The translations under genes and the position numbers were made by a program. A model generated the notes under the pieces. It saw only the letters and a list, made by a program, of their open reading frames with translations, was not told where the DNA came from and ran no database searches. Below, piece by piece: positions 1-7,129 of a stretch of 12,624 nt of DNA; the stretch's first letter is position 1; each line of letters starts with the position of its first letter. Source of the stretch: Gammaproteobacteria bacterium. GTDB lineage: Bacteria > Pseudomonadota > Gammaproteobacteria > UBA6429. Where the stretch lies: positions 1-12,624 of the forward strand of contig QIKU01000042.1 in the NCBI GenBank assembly GCA_003232015.1. The letters are read 5' to 3'.

Positions 1-13
1 GTGATCAAATCGC

Positions 14-41
14 TTGTGAAATCGTGCGGATACACCATAAT
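14..41 (+). promoter_or_regulatory. Candidate sigma70 promoter upstream of the first DUF4124 gene
   Basis: A -35-like TTGTGA at 14-19 (four of six consensus bases) lies 16 bases before CATAAT at 36-41 (five of six). The first gene would begin about 60 bases downstream. Nothing else in the first 103 bases looks coding: a reading frame runs through from base 1, but it conflicts with the signal-peptide gene and has no family features. This is a match by eye only. Confidence 0.3.
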
Positions 42-103
42 TTACATAGATATCAGAACATTGCATACTAAACTTTATTTTCTGGACGTATATGGATGGA
101 CAT

Positions 104-562
104 ATGAAACATTTAATCCGGTTACACCGTTATTTCTGGCTCGGCTTGCTCGGTCTGGCCCTTTCGACCCCCACCCTGGCCGCATCCTATAAATGGACTG
201 ACTCGAAAGGCAATGTGCATTACTCGCAACACCCGCCAACAGGGAAATCCTACGAAAAGATTAAAACCCCTAAAAAACATCGGCCTCCAAGCTCACCGGC
301 TGCAACACCCGCAGCCAGCAATTCTGGCACGGGCTCGAGCAAAATCAGTACGACAAATGGCGAAGAGGTCTTAAAAAAAGAACGGGCCAATAATGCCGAA
401 ATACGTAAAAAGAACTGTGAGCAATCCAAACATAACCTGAAAGCCTTCACTAACTTTCGCCGCATCAAAGATCCGGATGGCACGGTTCGTCCTATCCCCG
501 ATCAAGAACGCACCGAGAGGATAAAGCAGGCCGAGCAAGGCATCAAAGAGTTCTGTGGCTAA
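104..562 (+). CDS. Exported DUF4124-domain protein
   Basis: This is a small secreted or periplasmic protein of 152 residues. Residues 1-27 form a signal peptide: basic start, hydrophobic WLGLLGLAL, likely cleavage after TLA. The following segment, with YKWTDSKGNVHYSQHPP at about 29-45, is the hallmark of DUF4124, an N-terminal domain common in proteobacterial envelope proteins with no assigned reaction. A Pro/Ser/Ala-rich linker follows (about 56-80), then a charged helical C-terminal half with two cysteines (105 and 151) that could pair in the periplasm. I chose the ATG at 104 over the in-frame ATG at 92 because a GGATGG stretch sits just upstream and the signal peptide then starts normally; the longer start is possible. 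The stop overlaps the next start as TAATG, suggesting translational coupling to the tautomerase gene. Function unknown. Confidence 0.75.
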   Translation: MKHLIRLHRYFWLGLLGLALSTPTLAASYKWTDSKGNVHYSQHPPTGKSYEKIKTPKKHRPPSSPAATPAASNSGTGSSKISTTNGEEVLKKERANNAEIRKKNCEQSKHNLKAFTNFRRIKDPDGTVRPIPDQERTERIKQAEQGIKEFCG

Positions 563-906
563 TGCCCTACCTCCGGATTCAGACGAATCACTCGCTTGAA
601 CCTTCGCTCACGAAGGCGCTGCTTGAACAGGCCTCTAATTCCGTTGCCAGCCAACTTGGCAAACCGGAACGGTATGTCATGGTCGCCATCGAGCCGCCAG
701 TGCCGATGTTATTTGCTGGAAATGATGAGCCCAGCGTATTTATGGAACTCAAAAGCATTGGCTTATCTGAATCTCAAACGCCAGAACTCTCGCGTGTTTT
801 GTGCGAGCTTGTTCAGAAAACCATAGGCGTCAACGCCGATCGGATCTACATTGAGTTTAGCGATGCCCCACGCAAGATGTGGGGCTGGAATGGCGGCACT
901 TTTTAG
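562..906 (+). CDS. MIF/phenylpyruvate tautomerase-family protein
   Basis: This 114-residue protein matches the macrophage migration inhibitory factor branch of the tautomerase superfamily, small trimeric enzymes that use an N-terminal proline as catalytic base. Pro2, exposed when Met1 is removed, is present. So are the GKP segment with Lys34 (counterpart of the MIF active-site lysine), the KSIG strand (64-67), the ADRIYIEF segment (92-99) and a C-terminal WGWNGGTF closely resembling the MIF ending. Length equals that of animal MIF (about 115). The position of MIF Asn97 appears to be Glu98 here. There is no signal peptide, so it should be cytoplasmic, unlike its two exported neighbours. Its ATG overlaps the preceding stop. 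Keto-enol tautomerase activity is likely from the family, but the natural substrate cannot be read from sequence. It is less like 4-oxalocrotonate tautomerase, whose subunits are about 60 residues. Confidence 0.88.
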   Translation: MPYLRIQTNHSLEPSLTKALLEQASNSVASQLGKPERYVMVAIEPPVPMLFAGNDEPSVFMELKSIGLSESQTPELSRVLCELVQKTIGVNADRIYIEFSDAPRKMWGWNGGTF

Positions 907-911
907 CCAAC

Positions 912-1187
912 ATGAAAAAGTGGCTCATCATTTTGCTCGTTGGCTTACTGGTCGCGGGGTATTTTGCCTATCAGGATCCAGAATTACGCGCCTATTTTCA
1001 AAAACGCACTGATGAGATTATGCCCGCCGCTATAACCCAGATGAAGGCCTATCGCTGGCAAAATTCACAGGGTCAGTGGCAATTGAGTGATACTCCACCC
1101 AATGAGGGTATTCCATATGAAACCGTTGAATATCATAAAAACACCAATATCATCCCCGCTGAAAGACTGACTGGAGAAAAGAAATAG
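912..1187 (+). CDS. Small membrane-anchored DUF4124-like protein
   Basis: This 91-residue protein has one N-terminal hydrophobic segment (KKWLIILLVGLLVAGYFAY, about 2-20) that should act as an uncleaved anchor or signal peptide, placing the rest in the periplasm. After a short helical stretch, residues around 46-60 (AYRWQNSQGQWQLSDTPP) match the DUF4124 pattern, a degenerate counterpart of the motif in the gene two positions upstream. The ATG at 912 is preferred over an in-frame GTG at 879, because the longer form puts eleven polar residues before the anchor and overlaps the tautomerase gene. No good Shine-Dalgarno sequence precedes 912, so expression may depend on coupling with the upstream gene, which ends six bases before. 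A GC-rich hairpin lies just upstream at 865-885. Function unknown. Confidence 0.7.
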   Translation: MKKWLIILLVGLLVAGYFAYQDPELRAYFQKRTDEIMPAAITQMKAYRWQNSQGQWQLSDTPPNEGIPYETVEYHKNTNIIPAERLTGEKK

Positions 1188-1265
1188 CACGAACCTTGCT
1201 CAGACGCTGTACCTGATACGAATCTACCATTAAACTGCTGCTTTATTCATAATTCGAAAAATCAC

Positions 1266-2972
1266 ATGCGCGCATCCAAACTACTCATTGCTACCGTCAA
1301 AGAAACCCCGGCCGATGCCGAAGTTATCAGTCATCAACTTATGCTTCGAGCAGGATTGATTCGAAAACTCGCCGCCGGTCTCTATACCTGGCTCCCGCTT
1401 GGACTAAAGGTATTGCGCAAGGTCGAGACCATCGTTCGCGAAGAAATGAATGCAGCCGGAGCACAGGAAGTGTTAATGCCGGCAATCCAGCCCGCCGAGC
1501 TGTGGCACGAATCCAAACGCTGGGAACAATTTGGCCCAGAATTACTGCGTTTAAAGGATCGCCACGATCGCGAATTTTGTTTTGGCCCAACTCATGAAGA
1601 AGTCATTACCGATCTGATACGCAACGAAATTCGCAGTTATAAACAACTGCCCAGTACTTTTTACCAGATCCAGACCAAATTTCGCGATGAACGACGCCCC
1701 CGCTTTGGTATTATGCGTGCGCGTGAATTCTTAATGAAAGACGCCTACTCGTTTCATCTGGATCAAGTTTCCTTATCGGAAACCTATGACATTATGCATC
1801 AGACCTACTGCCGTATCTTTGATCGAATCGGACTCGACTACCGTCCGGTACTAGCAGACACAGGCTCGATCGGTGGCAATGCCTCGCATGAATTTCATGT
1901 GCTCGCCGATTCCGGTGAAGATGCGATCGCATTTAGTGATCAAAGTGATTTTGCCGCCAATGTCGAACTGGCGGAAGCGGTCAAACCTTCAGCAGACTCA
2001 AGCACCGATGCTCAGCCCATAAAGACTGTCGCGACCCCTGGACAAAAAAGCATTGAACAGGTTTGTGAGTTCTTAAACATTGATGCCTCACAAACCATTA
2101 AAACATTGCTGGTTGATGGTGAAGAATTGGAGGTCGTAGCCTTGCTGGTAAGAGGCGATCATGAACTAAATACCATTAAGGTAGAAAAAATACCCGGTGT
2201 TGCCGCACCACTTACACTCGCCAGCGAACAGAAAATTAAACAATATGCTCCCTGTGAATCTGGCTCGATTGGGCCGATTGGTCTGAACATACCACTTATA
2301 GTTGACCACAGTGCAGCGGCCTTAAGTAATTTTGTCTGTGGTGCCAACGAGAACGGAAAACACTTAACAGGTGTAAACTGGAATCGAGATCTCCCTGCGG
2401 TGGAAAGCGTGGATATTCGCAACGTTGTCGAGGGTGATCCCAGTCCAGATGGGGTAGGTCATTTACAGATAAAACGCGGCATCGAAGTAGGCCATATTTT
2501 TCAACTTGGCACCAAGTATTCTGAGCTCATGAAAGCCGATGTGCTGGATGACAAAGGTAAATCCACCATTATGACCATGGGTTGTTACGGAATTGGAGTC
2601 TCGAGAGTAGTGGCCGCGGCAATTGAACAAAACTATGATGACAAAGGCATCATCTGGCCCGATGCCGTAGCCCCTTTTAAGGTCGTTATTCTGGCCATGA
2701 ATATCAAAAAATCAAACCGGGTTCGCGAAGCCAGTGAAGACTTATATGCTAAATTAAAGGCAGCAGGTATTGATGTCCTGTTCGACGATCGCGGTGAACG
2801 TCCAGGAATTATGTTTGCCGACATGGAACTGATTGGTATTCCACACCGACTCGTGATCGGCGATAAAAGCCTGGATAAAGGAGTCTACGAATATAAATCC
2901 CGTCGCAACAGCGATTCTGAGGATGTCGAAACCGAAAAGGTCATTGAGTTCTTAAACACAAAATTTAGTTAA
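1266..2972 (+). CDS. proS: Prolyl-tRNA synthetase, bacterial type with editing domain
   Basis: ProS charges tRNA-Pro with proline in the cytoplasm. The 568 residues match the usual bacterial length (E. coli 572). The class II core is recognisable: motif 1 around 60-80, motif 2 within 140-164 ([17 protein letters not shown], then KDAYSFH), a proline-pocket segment [14 protein letters not shown] (197-210) and motif 3 near 439-454 ([11 protein letters not shown]). Residues about 224-408 form the inserted editing domain that hydrolyses Ala-tRNA-Pro. It retains Lys279 in TIKTL, the GSIGP loop (333-337), the VDHSA segment and GKHLTG, so editing should be intact. The C-terminal anticodon-binding domain (about 470-568) includes [23 protein letters not shown]. 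The 78-base upstream gap shows no strong promoter, so it may be read from its own weak promoter or from the preceding genes. The next gene's ATG directly follows its TAA. Confidence 0.98.
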   Translation: MRASKLLIATVKETPADAEVISHQLMLRAGLIRKLAAGLYTWLPLGLKVLRKVETIVREEMNAAGAQEVLMPAIQPAELWHESKRWEQFGPELLRLKDRHDREFCFGPTHEEVITDLIRNEIRSYKQLPSTFYQIQTKFRDERRPRFGIMRAREFLMKDAYSFHLDQVSLSETYDIMHQTYCRIFDRIGLDYRPVLADTGSIGGNASHEFHVLADSGEDAIAFSDQSDFAANVELAEAVKPSADSSTDAQPIKTVATPGQKSIEQVCEFLNIDASQTIKTLLVDGEELEVVALLVRGDHELNTIKVEKIPGVAAPLTLASEQKIKQYAPCESGSIGPIGLNIPLIVDHSAAALSNFVCGANENGKHLTGVNWNRDLPAVESVDIRNVVEGDPSPDGVGHLQIKRGIEVGHIFQLGTKYSELMKADVLDDKGKSTIMTMGCYGIGVSRVVAAAIEQNYDDKGIIWPDAVAPFKVVILAMNIKKSNRVREASEDLYAKLKAAGIDVLFDDRGERPGIMFADMELIGIPHRLVIGDKSLDKGVYEYKSRRNSDSEDVETEKVIEFLNTKFS

Positions 2973-3554
2973 ATGAAAATAAAAACCGCCCTCATATTAA
3001 CAATGAATCTGTTCATGGCCATATCGACTGCCGACGCAAGTCAACGCCAGGCACCGAGTGATGAGCTACGCAAATTATTAACTACAGCAATTTCCGATAA
3101 CAAAAGTTTTGAAGATCGTTTTGATGCCGAAGTCTGGTTATTAGACATGTCGAACCGATTAAAACCGTTTGTTACAAATGACCGTAAACGACTGGATTTG
3201 CTAAAACAGATCCATTTCGAATCTACCCGCGCTAAATTACGCCCCGAATTAGTCCTGGCTGTGATTGAAGTTGAAAGTCTTTTTGACCAGTTTGCCATTT
3301 CAAGTGCAGGCGCCCGCGGGCTCATGCAAGTTATGCCATTCTGGTTAAAAGAAATCGGGCGACCGGAAGATAACCTGTTCGATATGCGAACCAACTTAAG
3401 AATGGGCTGCACGATATTACGGCATTATCTTGATAAAGAAAAAGGCGATTTAACGCATGCCCTGGCTCGTTATAATGGAAGCCTGTACAGTTATCGTTAT
3501 ACAACTAAAGTCTTCAGGGCACTGGATAAACGCTGGCGCTGCATCAATTGTTAA
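2973..3554 (+). CDS. Secreted lytic transglycosylase (SLT domain)
   Basis: This 193-residue exported enzyme probably cleaves the MurNAc-GlcNAc linkage of peptidoglycan to form 1,6-anhydro ends. Residues 1-22 are a signal peptide (MKIKTALILTMNLFMAIS, cleavage near ADA) with no lipobox, so it should be soluble in the periplasm. The SLT (goose-lysozyme-like) domain spans about 87-185: the catalytic glutamate is Glu101 in AVIEVES, GLMQVMP lies at 116-122, NL..G...L at 141-149, and ARYNGS at 165-170 corresponds to the family's AYN-G motif. The N-terminal third is helical without a recognised domain. The final residues (RWRCINC) include two cysteines three apart. The ATG follows the proS stop with no gap, so the pair is probably co-transcribed. 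It converges with the acylphosphatase gene, with only 11 bases between the stops. The exact subfamily is unclear. Confidence 0.92.
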   Translation: MKIKTALILTMNLFMAISTADASQRQAPSDELRKLLTTAISDNKSFEDRFDAEVWLLDMSNRLKPFVTNDRKRLDLLKQIHFESTRAKLRPELVLAVIEVESLFDQFAISSAGARGLMQVMPFWLKEIGRPEDNLFDMRTNLRMGCTILRHYLDKEKGDLTHALARYNGSLYSYRYTTKVFRALDKRWRCINC

Positions 3555-3565
3555 GCAAATATTCG

Positions 3566-3838
3566 TTATTTAATTTCGAACGTTTCCGGTACCTTAACAT
3601 CATCCACTAGTTCACATTTCACATTGCTAACATGCGCCTGATCAGGGCCATCCCAGAGCCACGCTTTTAAATGCCCTACGGCCTCCGGTTTTCCACAAAT
3701 CAAAACTTCAACGTGGCTTTCATGAATGTTTTTTACATAACCGGTGACACCCAATTTTTCAGCATGCTCTTTGGTGACCGCTCGATAAAAAACGCCCTGT
3801 ACCAATCCGGTTACGATGCATTTTTCACAAAAACTCAC
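3566..3838 (-). CDS. acyP: Acylphosphatase
   Basis: This small cytoplasmic hydrolase of carboxyl-phosphate bonds (acetyl phosphate, 1,3-bisphosphoglycerate type substrates) has 90 residues, the usual length. The signature TGLVQGVFYRAVT (10-22) carries the phosphate-binding loop and catalytic Arg19. LGVTGYVKN (29-37) supplies the catalytic Asn37. The remainder fits the ferredoxin-like fold, ending at FEIK. The start is GTG, and its GTGA overlaps the stop of the adaptor gene upstream, so it is the last cistron of the five-gene minus-strand operon and probably translationally coupled. Its presence at the end of an export/thiol operon is not explained by known function; it may simply share the transcript. 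No terminator hairpin is visible after it, and it runs almost directly into the converging transglycosylase gene. The family assignment is firm; the physiological substrate is not known. Confidence 0.93.
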   Translation of the reverse strand: MSFCEKCIVTGLVQGVFYRAVTKEHAEKLGVTGYVKNIHESHVEVLICGKPEAVGHLKAWLWDGPDQAHVSNVKCELVDDVKVPETFEIK

Positions 3839-4626
3839 TCTAGCTCAACCTTTGCAGTTCGACCTGCGCGTAATAATTTTTCAACAGAAAACTCTACCTC
3901 AACGGGATATCCATTTTGCGAACCTGATAAAGAAGAGTTCGCTGTTACTAATTCTAGACCAATTGCGATTATTTTCCCTGCATAACTTTGCCCTGCAACA
4001 ACAATTTTAACCGCTTTATTTTTCACAATAGCACTAAGTTTGCCTTCACCGACAAAAAATTTTGCAATCATTTTATTGCTCGCAGCGACTACAATGAGCG
4101 GATCCTGACGAAACTGTGTCGCGATAACCTGCCCTGGTTGAGCATATCGATGCAAAACAACGGCATCAAAGGGCGCCCGGATAGTACTATATTTTAGCTC
4201 GTGTTGACTGGCAATCAGTCTTGCCCTTACTTTTTCAAATTCGGCTCTGGCTAGCGTAAGATTGTTTTTTGCCACCTGTAAATCATGATCCGATAACACG
4301 GTACGATCGTATAATTCAAGTGCACGATCACGTTCCCGCTTAGCCTCGTTAAGCGCTTCTTTTGCACTCGCAAACAAAGCTTTCGTTTCATTAACATTGG
4401 CCTGAAATACATCATTATCAAGCTGAACTAAAGCATCTCCCTTTTTAACTTTTTTGCCAACATTTACAAACACTTTTTCAATTATACCACTGACAGCAAA
4501 CCCCAGCTCAACACGTTGTGACCATTGTAAACTCGCGGTAAATTCCTGTGCCTGGCTATACGAACTCAGCAACAATAAAAATAAACTAAAAAAAACACGA
4601 TGATATATATAACTAATTTTTTTCAC
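3835..4626 (-). CDS. Short HlyD/RND-type periplasmic adaptor (membrane fusion) protein
   Basis: This is a periplasmic adaptor of the kind that links an inner-membrane pump to a TolC-type channel. With the GTG start at 4626 it has 263 residues. It begins with a clean signal peptide (KKISYIYHRVFFSLFLLLLSS, cleavage near SQA). Then come the first lipoyl half-motif (about 39-70, VSGIIEKVFVNVGKKVKKGD), an alpha-helical hairpin (about 72-147) whose tip VLSDHDL resembles the RND-type TolC-contact motif, the second lipoyl half (IRAPFDAVV, 149-157), and a beta-barrel domain ending at LLRAGRTAKVELE. The protein stops there, so the membrane-proximal domain of AcrA-like adaptors (about 390 residues) is missing. 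An in-frame ATG at 4662 would add 12 basic residues before the signal peptide and lacks a Shine-Dalgarno. The start overlaps the end of the TolC-family gene; the stop overlaps acyP. No pump gene accompanies it. Confidence 0.88.
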   Translation of the reverse strand: MKKISYIYHRVFFSLFLLLLSSYSQAQEFTASLQWSQRVELGFAVSGIIEKVFVNVGKKVKKGDALVQLDNDVFQANVNETKALFASAKEALNEAKRERDRALELYDRTVLSDHDLQVAKNNLTLARAEFEKVRARLIASQHELKYSTIRAPFDAVVLHRYAQPGQVIATQFRQDPLIVVAASNKMIAKFFVGEGKLSAIVKNKAVKIVVAGQSYAGKIIAIGLELVTANSSLSGSQNGYPVEVEFSVEKLLRAGRTAKVELE

Positions 4627-5953
4627 TATTACTTCTTTTAGCCTCCGCCTGTTTTTGTTCATGTTTGCTTAGATTTAAATTACCCGCCAATAAATCAAGC
4701 CTGATCCAGGCAAGTGCTAATTGATAATTATTTTGTGCCTGCGCATATTGAGCCTCAGTAAGCTCTACCATTGAGAAGCCCAAATCCGCCTTGACCTCCA
4801 TTTCATAAAGTACGCGGCTTTGTTCAAGTTTCAATTCCCGCAATTCTAACAATACATCCAGCGACTCTCGTTTGACACTGAGTTCTTCAATTTCGTGCCA
4901 GAGTTGCAAAACCGACTGACGTAAATCAGATTCCAGTTTCTGCAACTGTGCGCGAGCAGTATATAAGTTTGCTAGTTGTGTCGCGATTTCAGAATTTTGC
5001 TCAGGCTGGATTAAATCATAGGAAAAATTTAATGCCGCAGTGAACTCATCAACACTACCAAAACCTGTTTCATATTGATGTGCTGTTAGTATCGCATCTA
5101 ATTTTGGATTATTCTGACCGCGCGCCGCAGTGAGTTCAGTTTCCGCCGCCTGCACAGCATGTTTAGACGCCTTGATGTCATAGTTATTTAGTTGTGCCTG
5201 CTCCTGTAACGTTTCAACCTCCGATAATTTACGGCTTAACACTTCCATCTGGGGCATAGCCAGCCGGACGGGGAGTTGATTCGGACGGTTTAATACTTCG
5301 GCCAATTTTGCTCGCATACTTCGTTGTAAATTTTCACTTTGATAACGTAATACACGTAATTTTTGATACTCCGATTCACGTTCGAGCACATCGAGATCCG
5401 TTCTTTTTCCTAGTTCCCGGCGATCTTTGGCCTTATCAAAATTAACATACCCAACTGACATCGCTTCGTTATATTGACTGAATTGCAGGTCTGCTAACAA
5501 CACATTAAAATAGGCTTCCGAAATAGCCAGGCGACGGAGACCTCTCGCCTGTTGGTACTTCCATTGTTCAACGTCAAGCAATTGCCCGGCGGCCGACACT
5601 CGATCATTCGTATATCCGAAATCATAGAGTGTTTTAGAAACAATAACCCCGACTCGCGCGTGATCTCGAAATCTAAAGCTTAGTAACCGATCTTCATCTG
5701 TCACAAACAGTCCTGCATCTAACTGAACTTCTAATCCATTAGTGGAATGGATCAAGTCCTTATTGGCTTGTGCATTTAAAATATTTGCATCCTGAAGCAA
5801 CAGGTCTGGATGAGCTTCATCTGCTAACGACAAGGCATATTCAAGGGTAAGAGGATCGGGTAATACCTTTTTACCTGCTTCCGTAGCATTAACAATCTTA
5901 CTAATAAAGACTAAATATAAAATCGTTAAAATTATGTGCGTCGGCGACCCCAT
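4613..5953 (-). CDS. TolC-family outer-membrane efflux/export channel
   Basis: This is an outer-membrane factor that should form a trimeric beta-barrel plus periplasmic alpha-tunnel and serve as exit duct for an export system. From the ATG at 5953 it has 446 residues, typical for the family. A signal peptide (HIILTILYLVFISKIVNA) is followed by PLTLEYALSLADEAHPDLL, the usual opening of OEP proteins. Two homologous halves follow, each with long heptad-like helices: SKTLYDFGYTNDRVSAA lies in the first, and DLIQPEQNSEIATQLA then VELTEAQYAQAQNNYQLALAWIR in the second. There is no lipobox, so unlike OprM/NodT it is not lipid-anchored. A TTG three codons upstream (5962) is an alternative start. It lies about 20 bases after the second thioredoxin gene and overlaps the adaptor gene by 14 bases, so the channel and adaptor are very likely partners. 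The substrate cannot be inferred. Confidence 0.9.
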   Translation of the reverse strand: MGSPTHIILTILYLVFISKIVNATEAGKKVLPDPLTLEYALSLADEAHPDLLLQDANILNAQANKDLIHSTNGLEVQLDAGLFVTDEDRLLSFRFRDHARVGVIVSKTLYDFGYTNDRVSAAGQLLDVEQWKYQQARGLRRLAISEAYFNVLLADLQFSQYNEAMSVGYVNFDKAKDRRELGKRTDLDVLERESEYQKLRVLRYQSENLQRSMRAKLAEVLNRPNQLPVRLAMPQMEVLSRKLSEVETLQEQAQLNNYDIKASKHAVQAAETELTAARGQNNPKLDAILTAHQYETGFGSVDEFTAALNFSYDLIQPEQNSEIATQLANLYTARAQLQKLESDLRQSVLQLWHEIEELSVKRESLDVLLELRELKLEQSRVLYEMEVKADLGFSMVELTEAQYAQAQNNYQLALAWIRLDLLAGNLNLSKHEQKQAEAKRSNSEKN

Positions 5954-5974
5954 ACTAATCAATAATTCTTAAAA

Positions 5975-6535
5975 TTATTTTTTAGCGCGGATTTTACGTT
6001 TGTAACGGATGAAAGGCGTTTCCTTGTAGGCCCCGCTAACGATGTATTCACCCATCCATAAAAATTCCTGTACCCCATTGGTTTTTCCTATGTGGCGATG
6101 AATCCGTTTACCCTTTAAATCAAAGAATGCAATCACCGGTGTGGCACGAACCCGGTGTTCCTTTAAAGCAAAATCTTTTTGCTTTACCGTTTCACCTTTA
6201 AAATTGGTCATCTCAATATCACCCTCAATATCAATGACAATATTTAAAAAATGTTTGCGATAATAATCCTGCACTTCGGATTGATTAATTACATTCTGTT
6301 TCATGTAGTGACAAAATGGACATTCATCCATTTCAAAAAAGATCATTACCCCGGATTTTCCTTCTTCTTTTGCTTTAGCTATCTCTTCAGGTAAATCGCC
6401 CCAGGTTTCATTAAAGAAATATTTATACGGATCACGCGGAGTGCCTGCATGGCTTAATGACGGCAACAACAAAATCAAAAACAGTAACAAACCGGTCATG
6501 GGTTTTAGCGCTATGAATACTTTTGATAACATCAT
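5975..6535 (-). CDS. Exported thioredoxin-fold protein with CPFC motif
   Basis: This is a periplasmic thiol-disulfide protein of 186 residues. Residues 1-30 are a signal peptide ending LSHA. The thioredoxin fold spans about 45-165: GVMIFFEMDECPFCHYMKQ carries the redox pair Cys72/Cys75, and VRATPVIAFFD supplies the cis-proline (Pro133) opposite the active site. An insertion between the third strand and the cis-Pro loop (about 100-128) is rich in charge. The C-terminal tail is strongly basic (RYKRKIRAKK). CPFC in place of CGPC or CPPC, and the general layout, resemble the thioredoxin_2/SoxW-like group, which often keeps periplasmic cysteines reduced or handles small thiol cargo; the exact role is inference. 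Its ATG overlaps the stop of the tlpA-like gene as ATGA, so the two thioredoxins are probably made together and may form a relay. Confidence 0.85.
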   Translation of the reverse strand: MMLSKVFIALKPMTGLLLFLILLLPSLSHAGTPRDPYKYFFNETWGDLPEEIAKAKEEGKSGVMIFFEMDECPFCHYMKQNVINQSEVQDYYRKHFLNIVIDIEGDIEMTNFKGETVKQKDFALKEHRVRATPVIAFFDLKGKRIHRHIGKTNGVQEFLWMGEYIVSGAYKETPFIRYKRKIRAKK

Positions 6536-7014
6536 TTCGCACCTACATTTTTAGTTTTGAGTTTCATCGCATCTTCTAACCAGGCTTTCGTTACCCCACC
6601 AACCTGTGTATAGGTTAATTTCCCCTCCGGTGAAATCACATAGGTTGTTGGTAACCCAATCAGCGGTCCAAATGGCGGCGGCTGTGATATGTCTCCTATC
6701 AATACAGGATATGACATAAAATATTCATCAACAAATTTCGTCAAATATTCCCGGTCAAACTCTTCATAACTCACTCCCAGCACAACCGCCTTGTCTTTGC
6801 TATATTGCTCATGAAATTCTATTAATTCCGGGATTTCATCCAGACAGGGAGGACACCAGGTTGCCCAGTAATTTACAACCACCCATTTACCCTTGTAATC
6901 ACTTAATTGGTATTGCTTACCGGTTAAATCCTTCGCCGTAAACTCAATGTCACCCGCCACAGCGAAAACCGAGACCAGACAAAATACCAATATCAGGTTC
7001 CATCTTGAAATCAT
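6532..7014 (-). CDS. TlpA/ResA-like periplasmic thioredoxin
   Basis: This is an AhpC/TSA-Redoxin (TlpA/ResA) family protein of 160 residues. A short hydrophobic leader (WNLILVFCLVSVFAVA, cleavage before GDI) directs it to the periplasm. The active site is WATWCPPCLDEIP, with Cys54 and Cys57. The cis-proline is Pro122 in GLPTTYVI, followed by SPEGK, the usual TlpA-type turn. The family reduces disulfides in periplasmic proteins such as apocytochromes and copper-site proteins, taking electrons from DsbD/CcdA-type membrane carriers; no such carrier gene is nearby. The start is supported by AGGA about seven bases before the ATG. It is the first gene of the five-gene operon and lies just after the terminator of the LysM gene. 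I could not find a convincing -35/-10 pair in the roughly 55 bases between that terminator and the start. Confidence 0.92.
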   Translation of the reverse strand: MISRWNLILVFCLVSVFAVAGDIEFTAKDLTGKQYQLSDYKGKWVVVNYWATWCPPCLDEIPELIEFHEQYSKDKAVVLGVSYEEFDREYLTKFVDEYFMSYPVLIGDISQPPPFGPLIGLPTTYVISPEGKLTYTQVGGVTKAWLEDAMKLKTKNVGAK

Positions 7015-7070
7015 CTATCTATCCTAACTGTTAAACCTTAATTTAAGACCACTTCTGGTTTCAAGAATTC

Positions 7071-7099
7071 AAAAAAAAGGGACCAAATGGTCCCTTTTT
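7071..7099 (-). terminator. Intrinsic terminator after the LysM lipoprotein gene
   Basis: On the minus strand, GGGACC and GGTCCC (optionally one more A-T pair) form a perfect stem with a short loop (arms within 7079-7094), followed by eight Ts (plus 7071-7078). It lies about 31 bases after the stop codon of the LysM gene. A run of five Ts follows the stem on the plus strand as well, so it could work in both directions, although no plus-strand gene ends here. It separates the LysM transcript from the tlpA-led operon. Confidence 0.88.
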
Positions 7100-7129
7100 A
7101 TCTTTCTATGACGTAAAACCGCTAACGAT

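Noticed and set aside
1..192. Open frame from the left edge, 63 codons
   Set aside because: It overlaps the DUF4124 gene in another frame, has no recognisable domain, and its second half is an out-of-frame reading of the signal peptide.
1188..1265. Promoter or T-box-like leader before proS
   Set aside because: The gap is only 78 bases; TTGCTC with TACGAA is 15 bases apart and weak, and no T-box or hairpin is visible.
3671..3985. Plus-strand open frame of 104 codons over acyP and the adaptor gene end
   Set aside because: It lies antisense to two well-recognised genes, has no ribosome-binding site and reads like a shadow translation.
4627..4662. Longer ATG start for the adaptor gene
   Set aside because: It would put twelve mostly polar and basic residues before a complete signal peptide, lacks a Shine-Dalgarno, and increases overlap with the channel gene to 50 bases; the GTG at 4626 fits better.
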